Under the pieces are notes generated by a model that worked only from the letters and a program-made list of their open reading frames with translations, was not told the origin of the DNA and ran no database searches. From Sparassis latifolia (lineage: Eukaryota > Basidiomycota > Agaricomycetes > Polyporales > Sparassidaceae): a stretch of 64,000 bases of DNA. Every line of letters starts with the position of its first letter. Position 1 is the first letter of the stretch. Of the stretch, positions 12,801 to 25,480 are shown piece by piece. Both the position numbers and the translations under genes were made by a program. The stretch spans positions 149,833 through 213,832 of the forward strand of contig JAENRS010000016.1 in the NCBI GenBank assembly GCA_018466975.1, written 5' to 3'.

Positions 12801-14919
12801 GACTTAAGAAGTTTATTCAAATGCTGTCCAAGGAGCCTGCTTATCCCGGTCTTAACAGCGCTCTCGGATGGGTTATGTGTCTGGATCAAGGACGAATCGG
12901 AAATAATGCTAGAAGAAGAATATAATGATGTGGTGCGTATAACCTATCTCGTGACCTGTTCGTACTGTATTCATCGTGGCGTCATAGGTAATGACCCTGT
13001 ACACCGATACCCTAGACCTCCTTCGGGGTCACCCATTCTCTGCAGATACCCTTCGCGCATTGGCACCTTTCATTTCCTCGGGCTTTTGTCGCCTCGTACA
13101 TCCAGCATGGGGTCCTGTAGCTTTCAAGGCCTTTTGGGACTCAATTAATCCTGGTATCGGGTCCCTTATTCACGTTCTCCCCGGTAGTATCAAGGAATGT
13201 TTGAAGACATATCAGGAAGCCTTTGGTGCAAGCTTGCCATCCGATATATCATTTGATTCCGAGTCATCACAGTCACAGTCACAGTCACAGTCAGATGTTA
13301 GTCTCGGAACCTACACTGTATCTTAAGTTGTGAACTGATACTTCCCTCTCTCACAGAACGTGCAACCTGAACTCCCAGCCAAGGGACAAGATGATGACCG
13401 GTCAATCTACCCTGTCCTCCGAGCCTCCGTTGTAGGTACGAATTCCACCAGAGAGAAGGGGGTCGTCGCTCTTACGTCTGCAACCGAAGGTGCTGATACT
13501 TCATCTACGGAACAATATCACGCTGGGCGCAATCCTACGTTCGCCTCGTTAGGGCTTACGCAGGATTCGCAATCGCGCAATTACTCAGACACGAGAGACA
13601 TTAACTTGAGGTTCGACATGATTGATAGTCCAGACTCACGTCGATCCTCTGGAGTGGCCAGTATACTGTCTCCGGAAGTCCCGTTTGTTGGGGCTGGTAT
13701 GGAGCACATAAATGCCTCACCTGGGATGCATTCCCCATCACCTGCCGTGTCTAACGCGATTGCTCCAGTTTCCCCTTTGTTCGATGCATCTTACTCCGTA
13801 TTTGTGCCCAGTTCACCGACTCCTGCGAAACGAGCATCTCTTGTCCGAGGTAAGCGGCCACCGAATAACACACAGTCAGACACTGATAACCAATGTGATT
13901 GCTAGATCTTAGGCCACCCAAGCGAATAAAGACAGCTTCAACGGCAGACGGAGAGAACTCAAATGTTGACCCTAATGGGAAGATGTCTGGCATCCTTGCC
14001 CACCGTGCATCATTTTTTGAAACAACTCTGGACATGGCTCATGGTCGAAGTTCGCGCTTCGATTGCGTCGAAGTGCCCACTTATGCGGAAGTCAGGCGTA
14101 TGCGCTCGCGGACAGGATCTGCTGCTCCGCATCCGACGCCTGGATACGCAGGTCCATCTATCACCCGCCAAGTGCCCCCCGCTCCAATCATTGCTGCACT
14201 GGACACGATCGACAACGGGGAAGCCTCACCACGCACGCCTAGGGCGATGACACCCCCGGCCTCGGAGGACTATGAGAATTGGGAAACTGCTCTGGACACG
14301 GCCCAGTTGCAGCGTATCCAGCGTGATCCAGGATCACACTCGCCAGGTAAATTTTCTTCATCCCCTCTACTATAACGTCGCTAATTTGCACCCTGGTCAC
14401 CGACCCAGAACTAGATCACGATGAGTTCTCGGTTTCAGAACAAGGTGAGGATGACGCGTGCACCCCTTGTAGACATCGGAGCGTCGGTAAGGGTAAAAGC
14501 ATAGCGAGAACAGCACCCCCGAATATTGCGCACGGTCAGATAATACTTACTGATGACTATGTTGTCGGTTGCTGATAAGTCACTCAGGAGATACAGTCGT
14601 CTTTTCCAACCTAGCTCACCGGGCCGATACCCATGCTCCCGATCACCCTGTGCCACCAGAGCGGTCCCAGACAGCTCCGGCGTTGTCGCGCGCGCTCGAC
14701 CCAGCATTTGAAGTCGCCCCACCTCTGCGCAGAGCGCGCACCATATCGACCGGGATCGACGCTCTCCGGCAGGCGTACGACGCTGTGCAGGCGGAGGGCT
14801 CGCAGATGCCGGTGGACGAGATGCTTGCGGCGACGAAGCTGGTGCATGACATTGGGAGGATACTCAATGAGAAGCTGTTGCAGCGTTTGGGAGTCGGCGG
14901 CAAAGGCGACGACTGCTAA
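9900..14919 (+). CDS. RIF1: Telomere-associated protein RIF1
   Basis: Eleven exons are placed at 9900-10404, 10455-10678, 10733-11818, 11871-12388, 12440-12580, 12638-12932, 12988-13296, 13357-13849, 13906-14346, 14409-14486 and 14597-14919. Together they give 1470 residues with closed phases. The first about 900 residues form the alpha-helical HEAT-like Rif1 N-terminal domain, including ISPSAAVRTQAANALSGYVL and LFEIWAHCVERTL. The C-terminal 500 residues are Ser/Pro-rich and disordered, with a basic PPKRIKT patch near 1175. RIF1 binds telomeric and late-replicating chromatin, recruits PP1 and limits end resection and origin firing. I did not find an unambiguous pair of SILK/RVxF PP1-docking motifs. 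The donor of exon 10 is uncertain: GTGAGG at 14445 also keeps frame. The start is ATG 9900 because the upstream in-frame codon at 9858 is GTG. Confidence 0.85.
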
Positions 14920-15087
14920 TGGAGGTGGAGGGTTCGTGAAATGCGTGTGTGTCACGATGTATGATGGTCATGCTCTATTTTATTTCTATATTATCAGCAT
15001 TAACGACTTGTCCTGGTATCGACGGTCTGGATCCAGTACAAGTGAACTCCATTAGCGCGTTAACGTATAGATAGACGACCTCCTACC
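14920..15087. other. Short convergent intergenic region
   Basis: RIF1 (plus) and the CFA-synthase-type gene (minus) end tail to tail here with under 170 bases between stop codons. The 3' UTRs probably overlap. No separate feature was seen. Confidence 0.5.
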
Positions 15088-17849
15088 TCAAGCGAAGACC
15101 TGATATCGGTATTCGACGTTTCCTTCGCGTGTGAAGGTGATGATGTGGTCTACCCCGGCGTTCGAGAGCGCGTGAATGCATGAATACATCTGAACGCAGT
15201 AGAGACTTACCACCCAAAATGCGCGCCGTGAAGCCGACCTCGCAGTAACAGCTGCCCGACGAGTCAGAGTGTGTCCGAAAACGAGGGTCAAGCGACGGCA
15301 GACTCACAAGTAATACAGCCACTTCCTCCTGAACACCTCGATCTCCTCCCGCACGCCTGCATCGTCCGCGTCCGCGCCCACCATGCGCGGATGCTCCCGC
15401 TTCAGCGCTGGCCTCTTGATCAGCCCCGCAGCGTTGACGATTCGGATTCGGATTGGGAGCACGTACCTGGCACGACAACGTCTTCGAAGTGGGCCTCGAA
15501 CCGCAAGCGCCACTCGCGGAGCGTCCGCGCATAGTGCGGGCCGATGTTGGAGACGGAGTCGACGACGAGCCGCCCGCACGTCCCGCGCGTGAGTGTCTCG
15601 ATCAGGAGGGTGAACGACGGGAGCAATCCGCCCGGGAATACTGGCAGATCGAGGGTCAGTGTAGGGATGGAGAGGTAATGGGAGGAGAAACGCACTCTAC
15701 TCAGGACCATCGATTCGAATGGGACGGAGCGTCAGGAGGGAACGATCGCGGAGGGGATGGGGATAAGTAGACGCACCCATTTCCTAATGAAGTCCGTGTC
15801 GCGCGTGTACGCGTCGAATCCTGACATATACGCGTACCGCTCCGTCGTCAGTCACTGGCGACGTTTCATGGACGACATGACGACTTACGAGCCTCGGGGA
15901 TGGTAATACTCTGCACGACACCGACGCCCGTATCCTTCCTGAGCGCCCAGTCTATCTTCGCCCAGTATGTCTGTAAAACCCAAAGAGTCTGTCAGCTCAC
16001 TGCGACACTGACGGCGCGCTAGGAAATCCACCCAACGTGTCTCCCAAAAGGGAAGTGGTGAAGGGGGCAGTGACCAACGCGCCATCTCACCTCGAGATAC
16101 TCCTGCCCGACATTCTCGACCATCTCGACGCTCACGACGCGGTCAAATGCGCCCTCCCACCCTGCGGGCATGCTGCGGTAGTCCATCAGGTGCACCCGCA
16201 CCCGGCCTTCCTCGCCCTCGTCCTCATTCCCCGAGGGCCCAAGCCCGACGGCACGCACGCGCTCCCGCGCGAGCGCGGCCTGCTGCACGGACAGCGTGAT
16301 CGTGTCGACGGTCGTCCCCGGTACGGACGACGCGATATGGATGGCGAGCGCGCACCAGCCTGAGCCGATCTCCAGCACCTGAGAGCACGTTAGCCACGTC
16401 ATCCCAATGCAGGGAAGTTAGAAGGGAAAGGGAAGGGGGGACCGCACGCACCCGGTGGCCTGGGCGGATATCGGCCTTGCGCACAATATGGCGAAGCTTG
16501 CACATCTGCGCGGCGTGCAGCGCGTCCTCGTTCATTTGCGCTGTGGCACCGCGTGGTGGCGTGTTGGCGGACGCTGGTACGGACGTCCCTCCGTGGACGT
16601 CGGGCTGAATATATATCTGGTTCTGGTCGGCGAGCTCGGCGAGAGTGGACGGCATAGAGACACCTGTGTCCGTGTCTGAGTTCGGATCCGGGGAGATAGG
16701 GGGAGAGGGCAGGGCGCCTGATGGACCGAGAGTTGGGGCAATATCGGAGGGGTCTGGAGTGGTGTCGTAGATGAATCGCGGAGAATCGACGGTAGGGCAG
16801 AGGTCCCCATCCAAGTCGGGGAAGATCGCGCAGGAGTAGGTCATGTCCTTCGACAAGAAACCTGCGATATACATTCGTCAGTCTTAGATGCAGGAGAGGA
16901 GAGCGCCAGGCTCAGCTCAGCAATTCTGCTTTCGCGAGCGCAACGGCAGAGAGAATTTGAAAGAGCGGGAAGACCTACCTTGGAACATGTCGTTACTGAT
17001 ATCGTAGTGCGCGCTGATGTTGTTGCGCGCGTTCGCGACGCTGTTCGCCAGACGCGCGGCGGCAAAGCGCTGGGGTACGCGGAGGAGGCGCGCGAGGGGG
17101 GTGTCGATGGCGGAGAGGCAGTCTCGGTTGGCAAGGAACACCTTCAGATAGAGATAGTTAGGAAGTGATGCACGATGAATGCGACTGGGTATATGCGCGA
17201 GTTAGCAATGCGCGCCAGACACGTAAAGGATGCATGAACGACGTCGTCTGTCGATGCGTTCATGAACACCTTCCATGATTAAAAGGTGATCTATAGTAAC
17301 TTGGCGCAGTGCCGTATATAACCACTTCTGAACTTCGTCTGGGGAACGAGGGGTCGTTGAAAAAACGTCACGAAAGTTGCTCACCGAAAAAACATTGATG
17401 AGATAGTCACAATCGACTTCACCATACATATAGGCCTCGGAGAACCCGAGGTCACCCGTAGCGCATAGGCGTAGCCAGAAGACAGGACTGCATACCGTCA
17501 ACTCCGCCTTGAGCGAGCCTTTGAGTGAATGCTCTCCTGTCGTTCTGGTATCGGAGGGAGAAGGGAAGGTATAAGTGCGGGAGGGGGTGTGGATGACGAG
17601 ACAGCCGTGCGTAATGTTCTTGAGCAGGCTGAAGGAATATGGCACGAGACGTCAGCGACCTCGACTTTTGCTAGAGCAAGGTGAGACTGCTATGAGATAC
17701 CTGACAACAGCTACTTCGGCTATGTTGCAAAGGGGAGTCTTGCAAATGGCGGATGTTGTATCAAGGACGCTCCGCTGCACGGTGCTCCAAGCGGACGTGA
17801 TGAGGGTGGAGAACATCGCAGGACGAGACTCTGCAGCAAGCGGCTGCAT
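15088..17849 (-). CDS. Cyclopropane-fatty-acyl-phospholipid synthase-type SAM methyltransferase
   Basis: Eleven exons on the minus strand: 17849-17701, 17628-17385, 17141-16979, 16861-16452, 16378-16091, 15970-15889, about 15820-15773, 15640-15467, 15407-15308, 15251-15211 and 15149-15088. They give about 586 residues. Family marks appear in order: GDLGFSEAYMYGEVDCDYL, then ARNNISAHYDISNDMF, FLSKDMTYSCAIF, the SAM-binding motif I VLEIGSGWC, VVSVEMVENVGQEYL, ITIPEAR, FPGGLLPS and the closing RRKWLYYF...GFTARILGDHIITF. It likely transfers a methylene or methyl group from SAM to unsaturated acyl chains of phospholipids. An insert of about 60-70 residues, rich in Pro/Asp/Ser (about 16570-16790), separates the DMTYSCAIF block from the methyltransferase core. 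The exon 7/8 join needs a weaker GTCTAC donor to keep frame. Intron 2 is long (about 243 nt). Confidence 0.8.
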
Positions 17850-19663
17850 CAATACTGGTCAGACGTTTCTAGCTCAGGTGAATTTCTGTGTAGACGATGG
17901 ATTTTAACGTCTTGCGAACATATACGCACCTAAATCCAAGGGACCGCGCGGACTACAGCAACGCCAGATGGATAGAGACTTGGACGAAAAAATTAAGCAA
18001 AGGGGGACGAAAAATCAAAGTGGGACGAGCGGCCTTGCCGCGAGTCATTTGAGGGGAATGGGATTTCTACGCGGGGGGATGATCGCAAGGCGTCATCTAT
18101 CGGATTGGTCTTTTCCAAGAACGATATACCATCTGTCAGATGTGCCAGGCCTGATATATGATAGCCTGACGGACGGTCAAGTCAGGGCGCTCCGCGACCC
18201 CACCATATGTGTATGGTATGTATATATCCCACTCGACGTATCCTCGGTAGAACTCAAGTTCCAAACGTTGCGGAGGAGTTGCGCGGGTCTTGCATTTGGA
18301 ACTTGGCCGGTCGCCACCAAGCAGTATACTAGTAGGTACCATTGGCAGAGTAGTACTGCGCCACAGAAGAGCCTGAGCCTGCGGGTCACTCAGTGGGCGC
18401 ATACAGGTTTGGCGGAGGAACGTGTTGGCGTGGGAATGATCCCCGATCGCGTTCATCACGTGCTCCCGTCCATCGTGGCTTAAGGTTTTTATTTTTTCTC
18501 AACCACCACACCTGCCAGCGCGAAAGCCGCGAGGCTCACATCGTCCAGGATGCCTTCGGGCATCCACATTCGTGAGCGGGCTAAGGTCTGAGCATCAGTC
18601 TCCCTCGATCGACTCTAGCTGGGTCCAGTCCTCACGGGCTGCGCGACGCACCACCAACACCGCTGCACCTCCGCGGACTCGAGCTGGTACACGCCAGCTC
18701 GCCGAGTCCGTGCCATCGTCCCGAAGACCTCGCGCCGCGAGCGAGAGAGAGAGGAATGTAGCTTTGGGATACGTCGTGGAGACTGGGCGGGCACGCCCCT
18801 GTCACCGCGGTCACCTCCCCCGTCGCGTACTCCAGCCTGGAGTGCGCGGATTGGCATCTAGTAACAAAACGAGTCAATACTTCCAGGTATCGTTCATATG
18901 AGGTATCGGTTGTGATAGCGTGCTGTTACAAATATTGCCCGGAGCTAGCTATTAGCGCGCTGTGGATCTTCGGATCGTCCACATTGGACGGGCGAGGGAC
19001 TTGTGGGGCAGACTCGGATGATAAGTGTCCGTCCTTCAGCGCACTTCGCGGCTCACACTTACGAGACTTCGAGCCTTGTACTGGTGTGAAACTCGATTCA
19101 GACTACTCTCGCGCCGGCATGGTTGCCGAATTTTTGGCTTATCTTGTTCTTCGTGAACGTCTCTTCTTCCGCCGTGCTTTGAGCGATTGGAAGGGATAGG
19201 TATGTATGACTAATGTCTCTCGCGACTGCAGTTGCTCATTGCGATTGCGCGTCCACAGCTCTATGGCCCCTACATTGTTACCTGTTTCCCCACATTTACT
19301 TGTCCACGTAGTGCTTGTTTCGTGCTGAATATGGACCGTTACACCACTCTTGCATCGTTATCGATGAACGCATGTCCTCATGGTATGAAGGCGAAGGTCA
19401 CGCGAGGGTACTGTTTGCGCTGAGATTCAAGACTTTGCGACGGGTTGAGTCTCCAATTTCGTCGCGCCACTATCCCGATGAGAACGCGGTAGCCTGGATT
19501 GCCAGGTAGGTCAAGCTTCTCTTCCGAGTGTGGTGGCTCGCAGTGGATGCCACTTCGTCTACGATCCTTCTAAACCGTTTTTGGAAACAGACACAAATGC
19601 TGCCAAACACATTTGCGCGCGTCTTCGTGGTCGCCCGCCCTTTGTTGTCCAGCGCTAATCACT
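17850..19663. other. Intergenic region between the CFA-type gene and SMC6
   Basis: About 1.8 kb with no domain I can identify on either strand. The longest frames (plus 17968-18483, minus 18136-18459, plus 18572-18901) have no family match that I recognise. Both flanking genes point away from this region, so it should contain two promoters. Confidence 0.45.
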
Positions 19664-22600
19664 ATGCCCCCCAAGCGCGCCATTACTATACACAGCGACG
19701 ACGAAGGGTCCGCCTCAGAGGGCTCCCCAGCTTCCAAGCGCGCCCGCACCCAGGAGGATAGCGACGCCGAGCTCGCGCCCTATCCCAATAAGGGCAAGGG
19801 TAAGTCCAGGCAGCGCACAAAGGAGGACGTAGATCTGGAGGACGAGGAGGAGGATGCAGTTGAGCAGACTGCACCAGACGAAGATGAGGAGAAAAGATTT
19901 GAGGAGGAGCATGTGGAAGAGATTTGGCAGAACCTCATGTCGAAGCGCAAGACACAGGGTGTAAGCGCTAGCACCGTAGTTATTTTCTACTCACTCAAAC
20001 TTTGTGTAGAGCATCGCGGAGATGGGTATCATCGAGTCTATTGAAATGCACCAGTTCATGTGTCACAAATACCTGACGTTCCCATTTAAACCTCAAATCA
20101 ACTTCATTATCGGTGAGTGCATGTGCCTAATACAAAGAACGGTTGTCTTATCCACTGTGCAGGCCATAACGGAAGTAAGTTCTATTCATGAGGCCCCGAG
20201 TTACATACGATGCCAATGTTCACTTGTACAGGCGGCAAGAGCGCTGTACTTTCCGCACTTACCGTGGCTCTTGGAGGCAAAGCACACACTACCGGGCGCG
20301 GGAGAGGCTTGAAGTCATTTATTCGTGAAGGTCAATCGTGCGTCGTGTTGAGCTCCACTTACGTGCCGATACAGTCCTCAACCGGTGTTCTCCAGGGTAG
20401 CCGAGGTTACTGTTTGTCTCAAGAATCAGGGCGAAGAAGCTTACAGGCCCAAAGATTATGGCAAGACTATCGTTATTACTCGCCGTTTCACCAGGCAAGG
20501 ATCTTCTAGTTACAAAATTAAAAGCAACGAAGGGAAGGTCATCTCTACCAAGCGAGAAGAGCTGTCCGCTATCTGTGATCACATGAATACCCAGGTTGAC
20601 AATCCTATGAACATTCTCAATCAAGGTGCATATAATCGTTTCCCTTCCTTCCGCATTTACTGACATTTGACGACAGATGCTGCCAGGCAGGCGATCAGGT
20701 CACACTAATATTATCCCGTAGTTATCTAATCCGTTCTTCAGGCAATTTTTGGGCGCATCACAGCGTACAGACAAATACAAGGTAGAAGTTCATTTCGACG
20801 TTTCTGACAGCACGCTAAAATTCTCCGTTCGCACAGTTCTTCCTCCGTGGCACGCAACTCAGCCAGTTGAGCGAGGAATACGAAACGTGTTTGGAGAACA
20901 TCCGTCAAACTAGGAAGGTTCTGAAGCGCAAATCGGAAGCCATTCCAGATTTGCAAGATGCGTTGGAAGAAGCGACTGCGCGCTTTCGGGAGGCCAACAA
21001 AGCCCGAGAGCAGAAGCACAAGGCCGATGAGTTGAAGAAGGAGCTTGCGTGGGCCCATGTTCAGACCAAGCAGAACGTAAGTCTGTACCGTGTTCTCATG
21101 TATCATGCAGATTCATCGCGGATTTCCAGGAACTACAAGGAAAGCTCGAGGAAGCAGCCAAACTATCTCGTCGCGTGACGAAGATCAAAGAGCAGATCGC
21201 TACTGCTAATGTACGCTTCCTTGCGCTGCGATGCACGTATCTTCACTAATGGACTTGCGCAGAGAATGTTCGAAGACAGTTCACAATTTGTTCAGGCTTA
21301 CGAGGAGGAAAACCAGAACCTTGGTTCCATTGAGCACCTGCAAGCGAAGAGGGAGGAGATAACTTCCAAAATGAGGACAAACAAGCAGAAGCTGGTGACC
21401 ATGAACGTATGTGTTGTGTCCACCTTCTCCTACCGTTTTGCACACTAACTCCGTTGCTGGATCTTCGCAGAATGAAGAAATGGACATGCTTAGGGGCTTG
21501 AAATTGGTCAACGATGCAATTGAAGGACTTGATGTGAGAATCCAGGAAGAAGTGAGGAAGGACGAGGATGCTAGCAAGGAAAGGCGGGACGATCTGAACC
21601 GTCGGCTGGAAGAGGTGAAAGTTTCATGCGACCGGGTTGAACGACAGCTCCAAGACATCAAGGACGAGCGCCAGCAGAAGATTCCAGAGATCGAGAATAT
21701 CAAGCAGGACATACAGAAACTGAATCAAGAACGTGAGCAGCTCCAACATAGCATCGTAGAGTGCCGAAAGCAAGTGCGGATTTGCGTTGAGCGCGAGCGC
21801 AACAAAGCCGCGAGGTTTGGGGCGAACATGGACAGAGTGATGGCAGGTATCCAACGAACGAGGTGGCATGGGAACAGACCTGTCGGGCCCTTTGGATTGT
21901 TCGTTAGCGTCAAAGATCCGGCTCAGTGGGCTCCGATTATACGCATTCAACTTGGGGCTCTTATGAGTGGGTTTGCGGTTACTGACGCTCGGGATCGCGA
22001 ACCACTCAATAAGTTGTTGATTGACCACGGCAAGTGAGTGTTACTTTATCCTGGAGGCGAGGATTTGCTGATAGAGATGAATCAAAGCCAGAAGCCTTCC
22101 ATTACCATCTCCGAGGTTGACTTGTTCGACTATAGTTCGGGAGAACCACCGGAGGGATACCTCACTGTTTTGCGCGCTCTAGAGGTATGAATGCTCCAAT
22201 AACTTGGCGTTGCATATGATTATCTTGCATGTTAGATCTCTGACGAGTACGTCCTGCGTATCTTGATTAATCGAGCACACATCGAGAGTACGTTCCTTGC
22301 TCCTACCCGTTTGGATGCGGATGGCGTCTTGTTACAGTATGGACGCAGTGGAACGGCTTGGTCGGCCGATCTGTACAACGTTAGCCGGTTCCCGTGAGTA
22401 CTCCATATTGTCTTCTCCCGTGAACATCGATTGAGCGCTGCACAGTGAGGGGGGTGGACAGTCGTCTGCAGTTCGTGCGCTTCGCATGGGTGACCCAAAG
22501 CAACAACTATTCACCGGCGATGATGCCACAGCGGATAAGCAGTGAGTCACGATAATTGCCATTCATCCATGTTCGTCTAACCGTGACCCGTCCAGACGTT

Positions 22601-24334
22601 GGCAAGAACATGGGGTGAAGCTCGAACAGCGGTACAACACGATGAACCAGCAGATAGATCAGCTCAAGCAGATGGAGACGCAAAAGGACAAGGAAGCCCA
22701 AAGCCTTGCTGTTTGTAACCAGTTAATACGGCCAGTATTTGTCGCGTACTCACTCGCATTTGTGCAGAAACTAGAGGGTGATATGTTGCGACGATCCAGA
22801 GAACTGAAGGACCAGCATGATTCCCTCCAAATCCAAGTCAACAACGATATGCCCGTTGAAATTTCTGGACTCCAGGATTCCAGAGTTGTGTGTAGCTGTC
22901 TGCAGGACTTCGCTTATTCGTTTCTGACACGCTCTACTGGAACACAGGGATTCGTGAAGGAAAAGGAGGCCTATGAAAGCCAGTGGCAGACTCTCGACAA
23001 AGAGAGGAAGGAAGTTAACGAAGCCCAGCGTCCGTTACTGGAGGAAGCCAATGCTATTAAGACGCAGATTGAGGAGTTTGTGGAGCTACAAGCTGGCATA
23101 CAGGTCCATGCTTCTGACACCACCTGTACAAAGCATACACTGACGGCTACCTCTAGAACAAAATTGGTGTTGAGGTGGAAAGACGGCTGAATGCGCAGAG
23201 CAAGTCAAAGCATTACCAGGAGAAACTTCAGGCTGACGAGGTCGAGGTCGCCTCCGCTGAGGATGTAGTGAAGACTTTACAGACCGAGTTTGAGGTAAGC
23301 TGTAACCTGCTTCAACGACTCGACGTGTCTCATCGAATGATCGTTGTAGCAATGGACAGCCAAGGCAACGGAGTACTGTGAGCGCTTCGAGAACCCTCGT
23401 AAGGCTGAAGATGTACAGAAGAACTTGGAAGCCGTTCAGACAGCCCTTCGCGAGCGTGAGAAGAAGTGAGTTGGCTCCGCTCACTACTTAGTCTACATTG
23501 CAAACATGTGTGATGCAGGCACGGCGCTACAGTCGAAGATATGACGATAGAAGTTAACAAGAAGAAGGCCGCGCTGGAGACTGCCAAGAAGGACTTGAGG
23601 AACATGGTATCTTTGAATAGGGTATCGTGTTACCAGTGGCGTTGCAGTCGACCTCTGACTCTTGTGTTTTAAGGCTCTTCGTAGATCTGTCCAAGTCCGT
23701 ATTGATAAGTGGCAGGAGTTCCGCCGTCATATCGCCCTCCGTTGCAAAGTGTATTTCTCGTACCATCTCTCGAACCGTGGCTACTACGGCAAAATTCTGT
23801 TTGACCACGTCAAAGGCTATCTAGAGCTCAAGGTAGACGTCGAGTTCTATTTCGATAGTTATTGACTAATCACGTTTTGTCTACAGGTGCAAACGGACGA
23901 TCAGACATCCACGCAAGATTCGAGGGAGAAGGATCCGCTCTCACTCTCTGGTGGAGAGAAGTCGTTTTCCACTATTTGTCTCCTGCTGTCACTCTGGGAG
24001 TCCATCGGTTGTCCTATTCGGTGCCTTGGTAAGTGTCCCATCGTAATCCAGACAGTATGACCTCCTAATGGCTAACCGCAGATGAATTTGACGTGTTCAT
24101 GGATGCTGTGAATCGCCGTATCAGTATAAGGATGATGGTAGGTCATCAGGTCCGTTTTCTGTGGTGCAACTACTGAGTTGTCGTGGCCAGATCGACACTG
24201 CCAACTCCTCCAACAACAGGCAGTACATCCTGATTACCCCGCAAGATGTAACCAACATCCACGCCTCGCCCTCCGTGCATGTACACCGCATGACCGACCC
24301 CGAGCGCGGTCAGGGTGTGCTGGCGTTCCAGTGA
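19664..24334 (+). CDS. SMC6: Structural maintenance of chromosomes protein 6 (SMC5/6 complex ATPase)
   Basis: An intron-rich gene of more than fifteen exons from ATG 19664 (MPPKRAITIHSDDEG) to TGA 24332-24334. The acidic N-terminus leads into SIAEMGIIESIEMHQFMCHK and a Walker A loop, GHNGSGKS, assembled from three exons. The NQDAARQFLGASQRTDKYK block and a long coiled coil follow. The hinge (RPVGPFGLFVSV then GALMSGFAVTDA) lies at about 21860-22035, followed by the returning coiled coil. The C-terminal head has the signature LSLSGGEKSFSTICLLL and Walker B CLDEFDVFMDAVNRR, then ILITPQDVTNI. SMC6 pairs with SMC5 and the NSE proteins to resolve recombination intermediates and restrain chromosome topology. 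Early exons are 19664-19960, 20010-20112, 20163-20174, 20232-20337, 20396-20625, 20677-20686 (or -20698) and 20742 onward. Confidence 0.9.
20163..20174 (+). other. SMC6: 12-nt micro-exon of SMC6 inside the Walker A loop
   Basis: Flanked by ...CACTGTGCAG and GTAAGTTC. The 12 bases supply the codons for His-Asn-Gly and parts of the neighbouring Gly and Ser, so that GHNG and SGKS join across two introns. Both introns are in phase 1. Confidence 0.75.
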
Positions 24335-24872
24335 ACGCAGTCGTCAATCAATTTACTGAAGAGATATAATGATACCTTAGTTGGTGTTCAATGCCCTTTT
24401 TGCATACTCTACTTCTCGTTATTTCTTGCAGTATCTTAGAAGCTGGTGTAGTACAATAGGATTAAGAATATTTTGAAGCCGGCCACCAGATCCATGTCGT
24501 GCGGCCGTGATTGCCGCTGCTTCCCAAACTACCGTCTCGCATAAAATACGCGACAGACGCCCACCCGTAAAACATAAATACCAGGTAGTCTCGTGACCAG
24601 ACGTTCACGTGCGACTTACCGAAAACGGACAGAAAGAGAGGGTCGCACAGCAGTGAAAGTCGTATAGAGCGGGGGGGGTATGTAACGCCCTCCTGGCTGT
24701 AGCTCCCGCGCAGCGCGTGTCACGCTGGTCATCCCGCGTGTACCTGCACATCTCCTGCCTCCTGCTGATAAATATTGTTCATGTATGCAACCATATATGC
24801 ACCCCGAACCCTATTCTAGCCATCAATGGCCCGTGAATGTATTGTGAGGTTGATCACTACTACTCACTCGGC
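24335..24872. other. Intergenic region after SMC6
   Basis: No gene seen. A G-run of eight bases lies near 24671. This is the transition from the conserved core into repeat-rich DNA. Confidence 0.4.
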
Positions 24873-25041
24873 TGTTAGGCCATGGGTCACAAGCGCATGA
24901 GGGGCTCATGCGGTTGGGGCCATATATTTATACTACACAGTAATTCTAGGAGATTCCAGTATGTTCTCCGACATACCTATGTGCTGACTAATATATGTTT
25001 CCTGATTGGGAAACCACCAGCCCTAACACTCCCCCTCAATC
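24873..25041 (-). mobile_element. Copia-like LTR with adjoining polypurine tract
   Basis: A 156-bp segment, 24873-25028, begins TGTTAGGCC and ends GCCCTAACA, so it has inverted TG...CA ends as LTRs do. On the minus strand it is directly preceded by the purine run GATTGAGGGGGAG (25029-25041), as expected of the polypurine tract before a 3' LTR. No second LTR or gag-pol frame is evident, so this is a 3' remnant. Short LTRs of this form are common in fungal Ty1/copia elements. Confidence 0.5.
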
Positions 25042-25480
25042 TGGAAACACCTTACTGTGCTCCCCCCTCAATCCTGGCATCTCCTATGCCATCAATATAT
25101 TTTTCCTTTTGACCTGAATATCCCAAATGTTGTGGGAGCCCTATGCTCGTGACAAGAGAGCCAATGCTACCATCTCGCCAGATCCTTCGACCACGACAAC
25201 AGAGCCGATGCTCCAGTATTCCCACGGATCCTTCCAATTCGGGAACTCTGTCCCTCGTCCGCGACACACGCGTAACGTTCGGCTCGCCATTTGCACACTG
25301 TCTTCAGTTGCACCTGGCTCCAAGGGTTCTCTACACATATGCTAAATGCCAGTATACCCTGCCGCCATGCTTCACCAACTCCGGCAGTGGCGACCCTGCC
25401 TAGTTGCGAAGACTTTCGACTTGACCTGCTCGCGGGGTCCTACCCGTATCACGGTACAGTCTCCTACACAGGACGCATAG
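25042..25480 (-). mobile_element. Possible internal remnant of the copia-like element
   Basis: Follows the putative polypurine tract on the minus strand. Short open frames (minus 25052-25267 and 25141-25338) show no clear integrase, reverse transcriptase or RNase H motif. Assignment rests only on position next to the LTR. Confidence 0.25.

Noticed and set aside
15773..15839. Apparent frameshift in the CFA-type gene between ITIPEA and FDAYTRDTDF
   Set aside because: Using the acceptor TGTCAG at 15821 instead of the one at 15840 restores PEARFDAYTRD in frame, so no mutation is needed. Only the following donor remains uncertain.
17202..17384. Extension of CFA exon 2 through NFRDVFSTTPRSPDEVQKWL
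   Set aside because: A GTGAGC donor at 17384 joined to 17141 gives VFSVFLANRDCLS, matching the family. The longer frame would break it.
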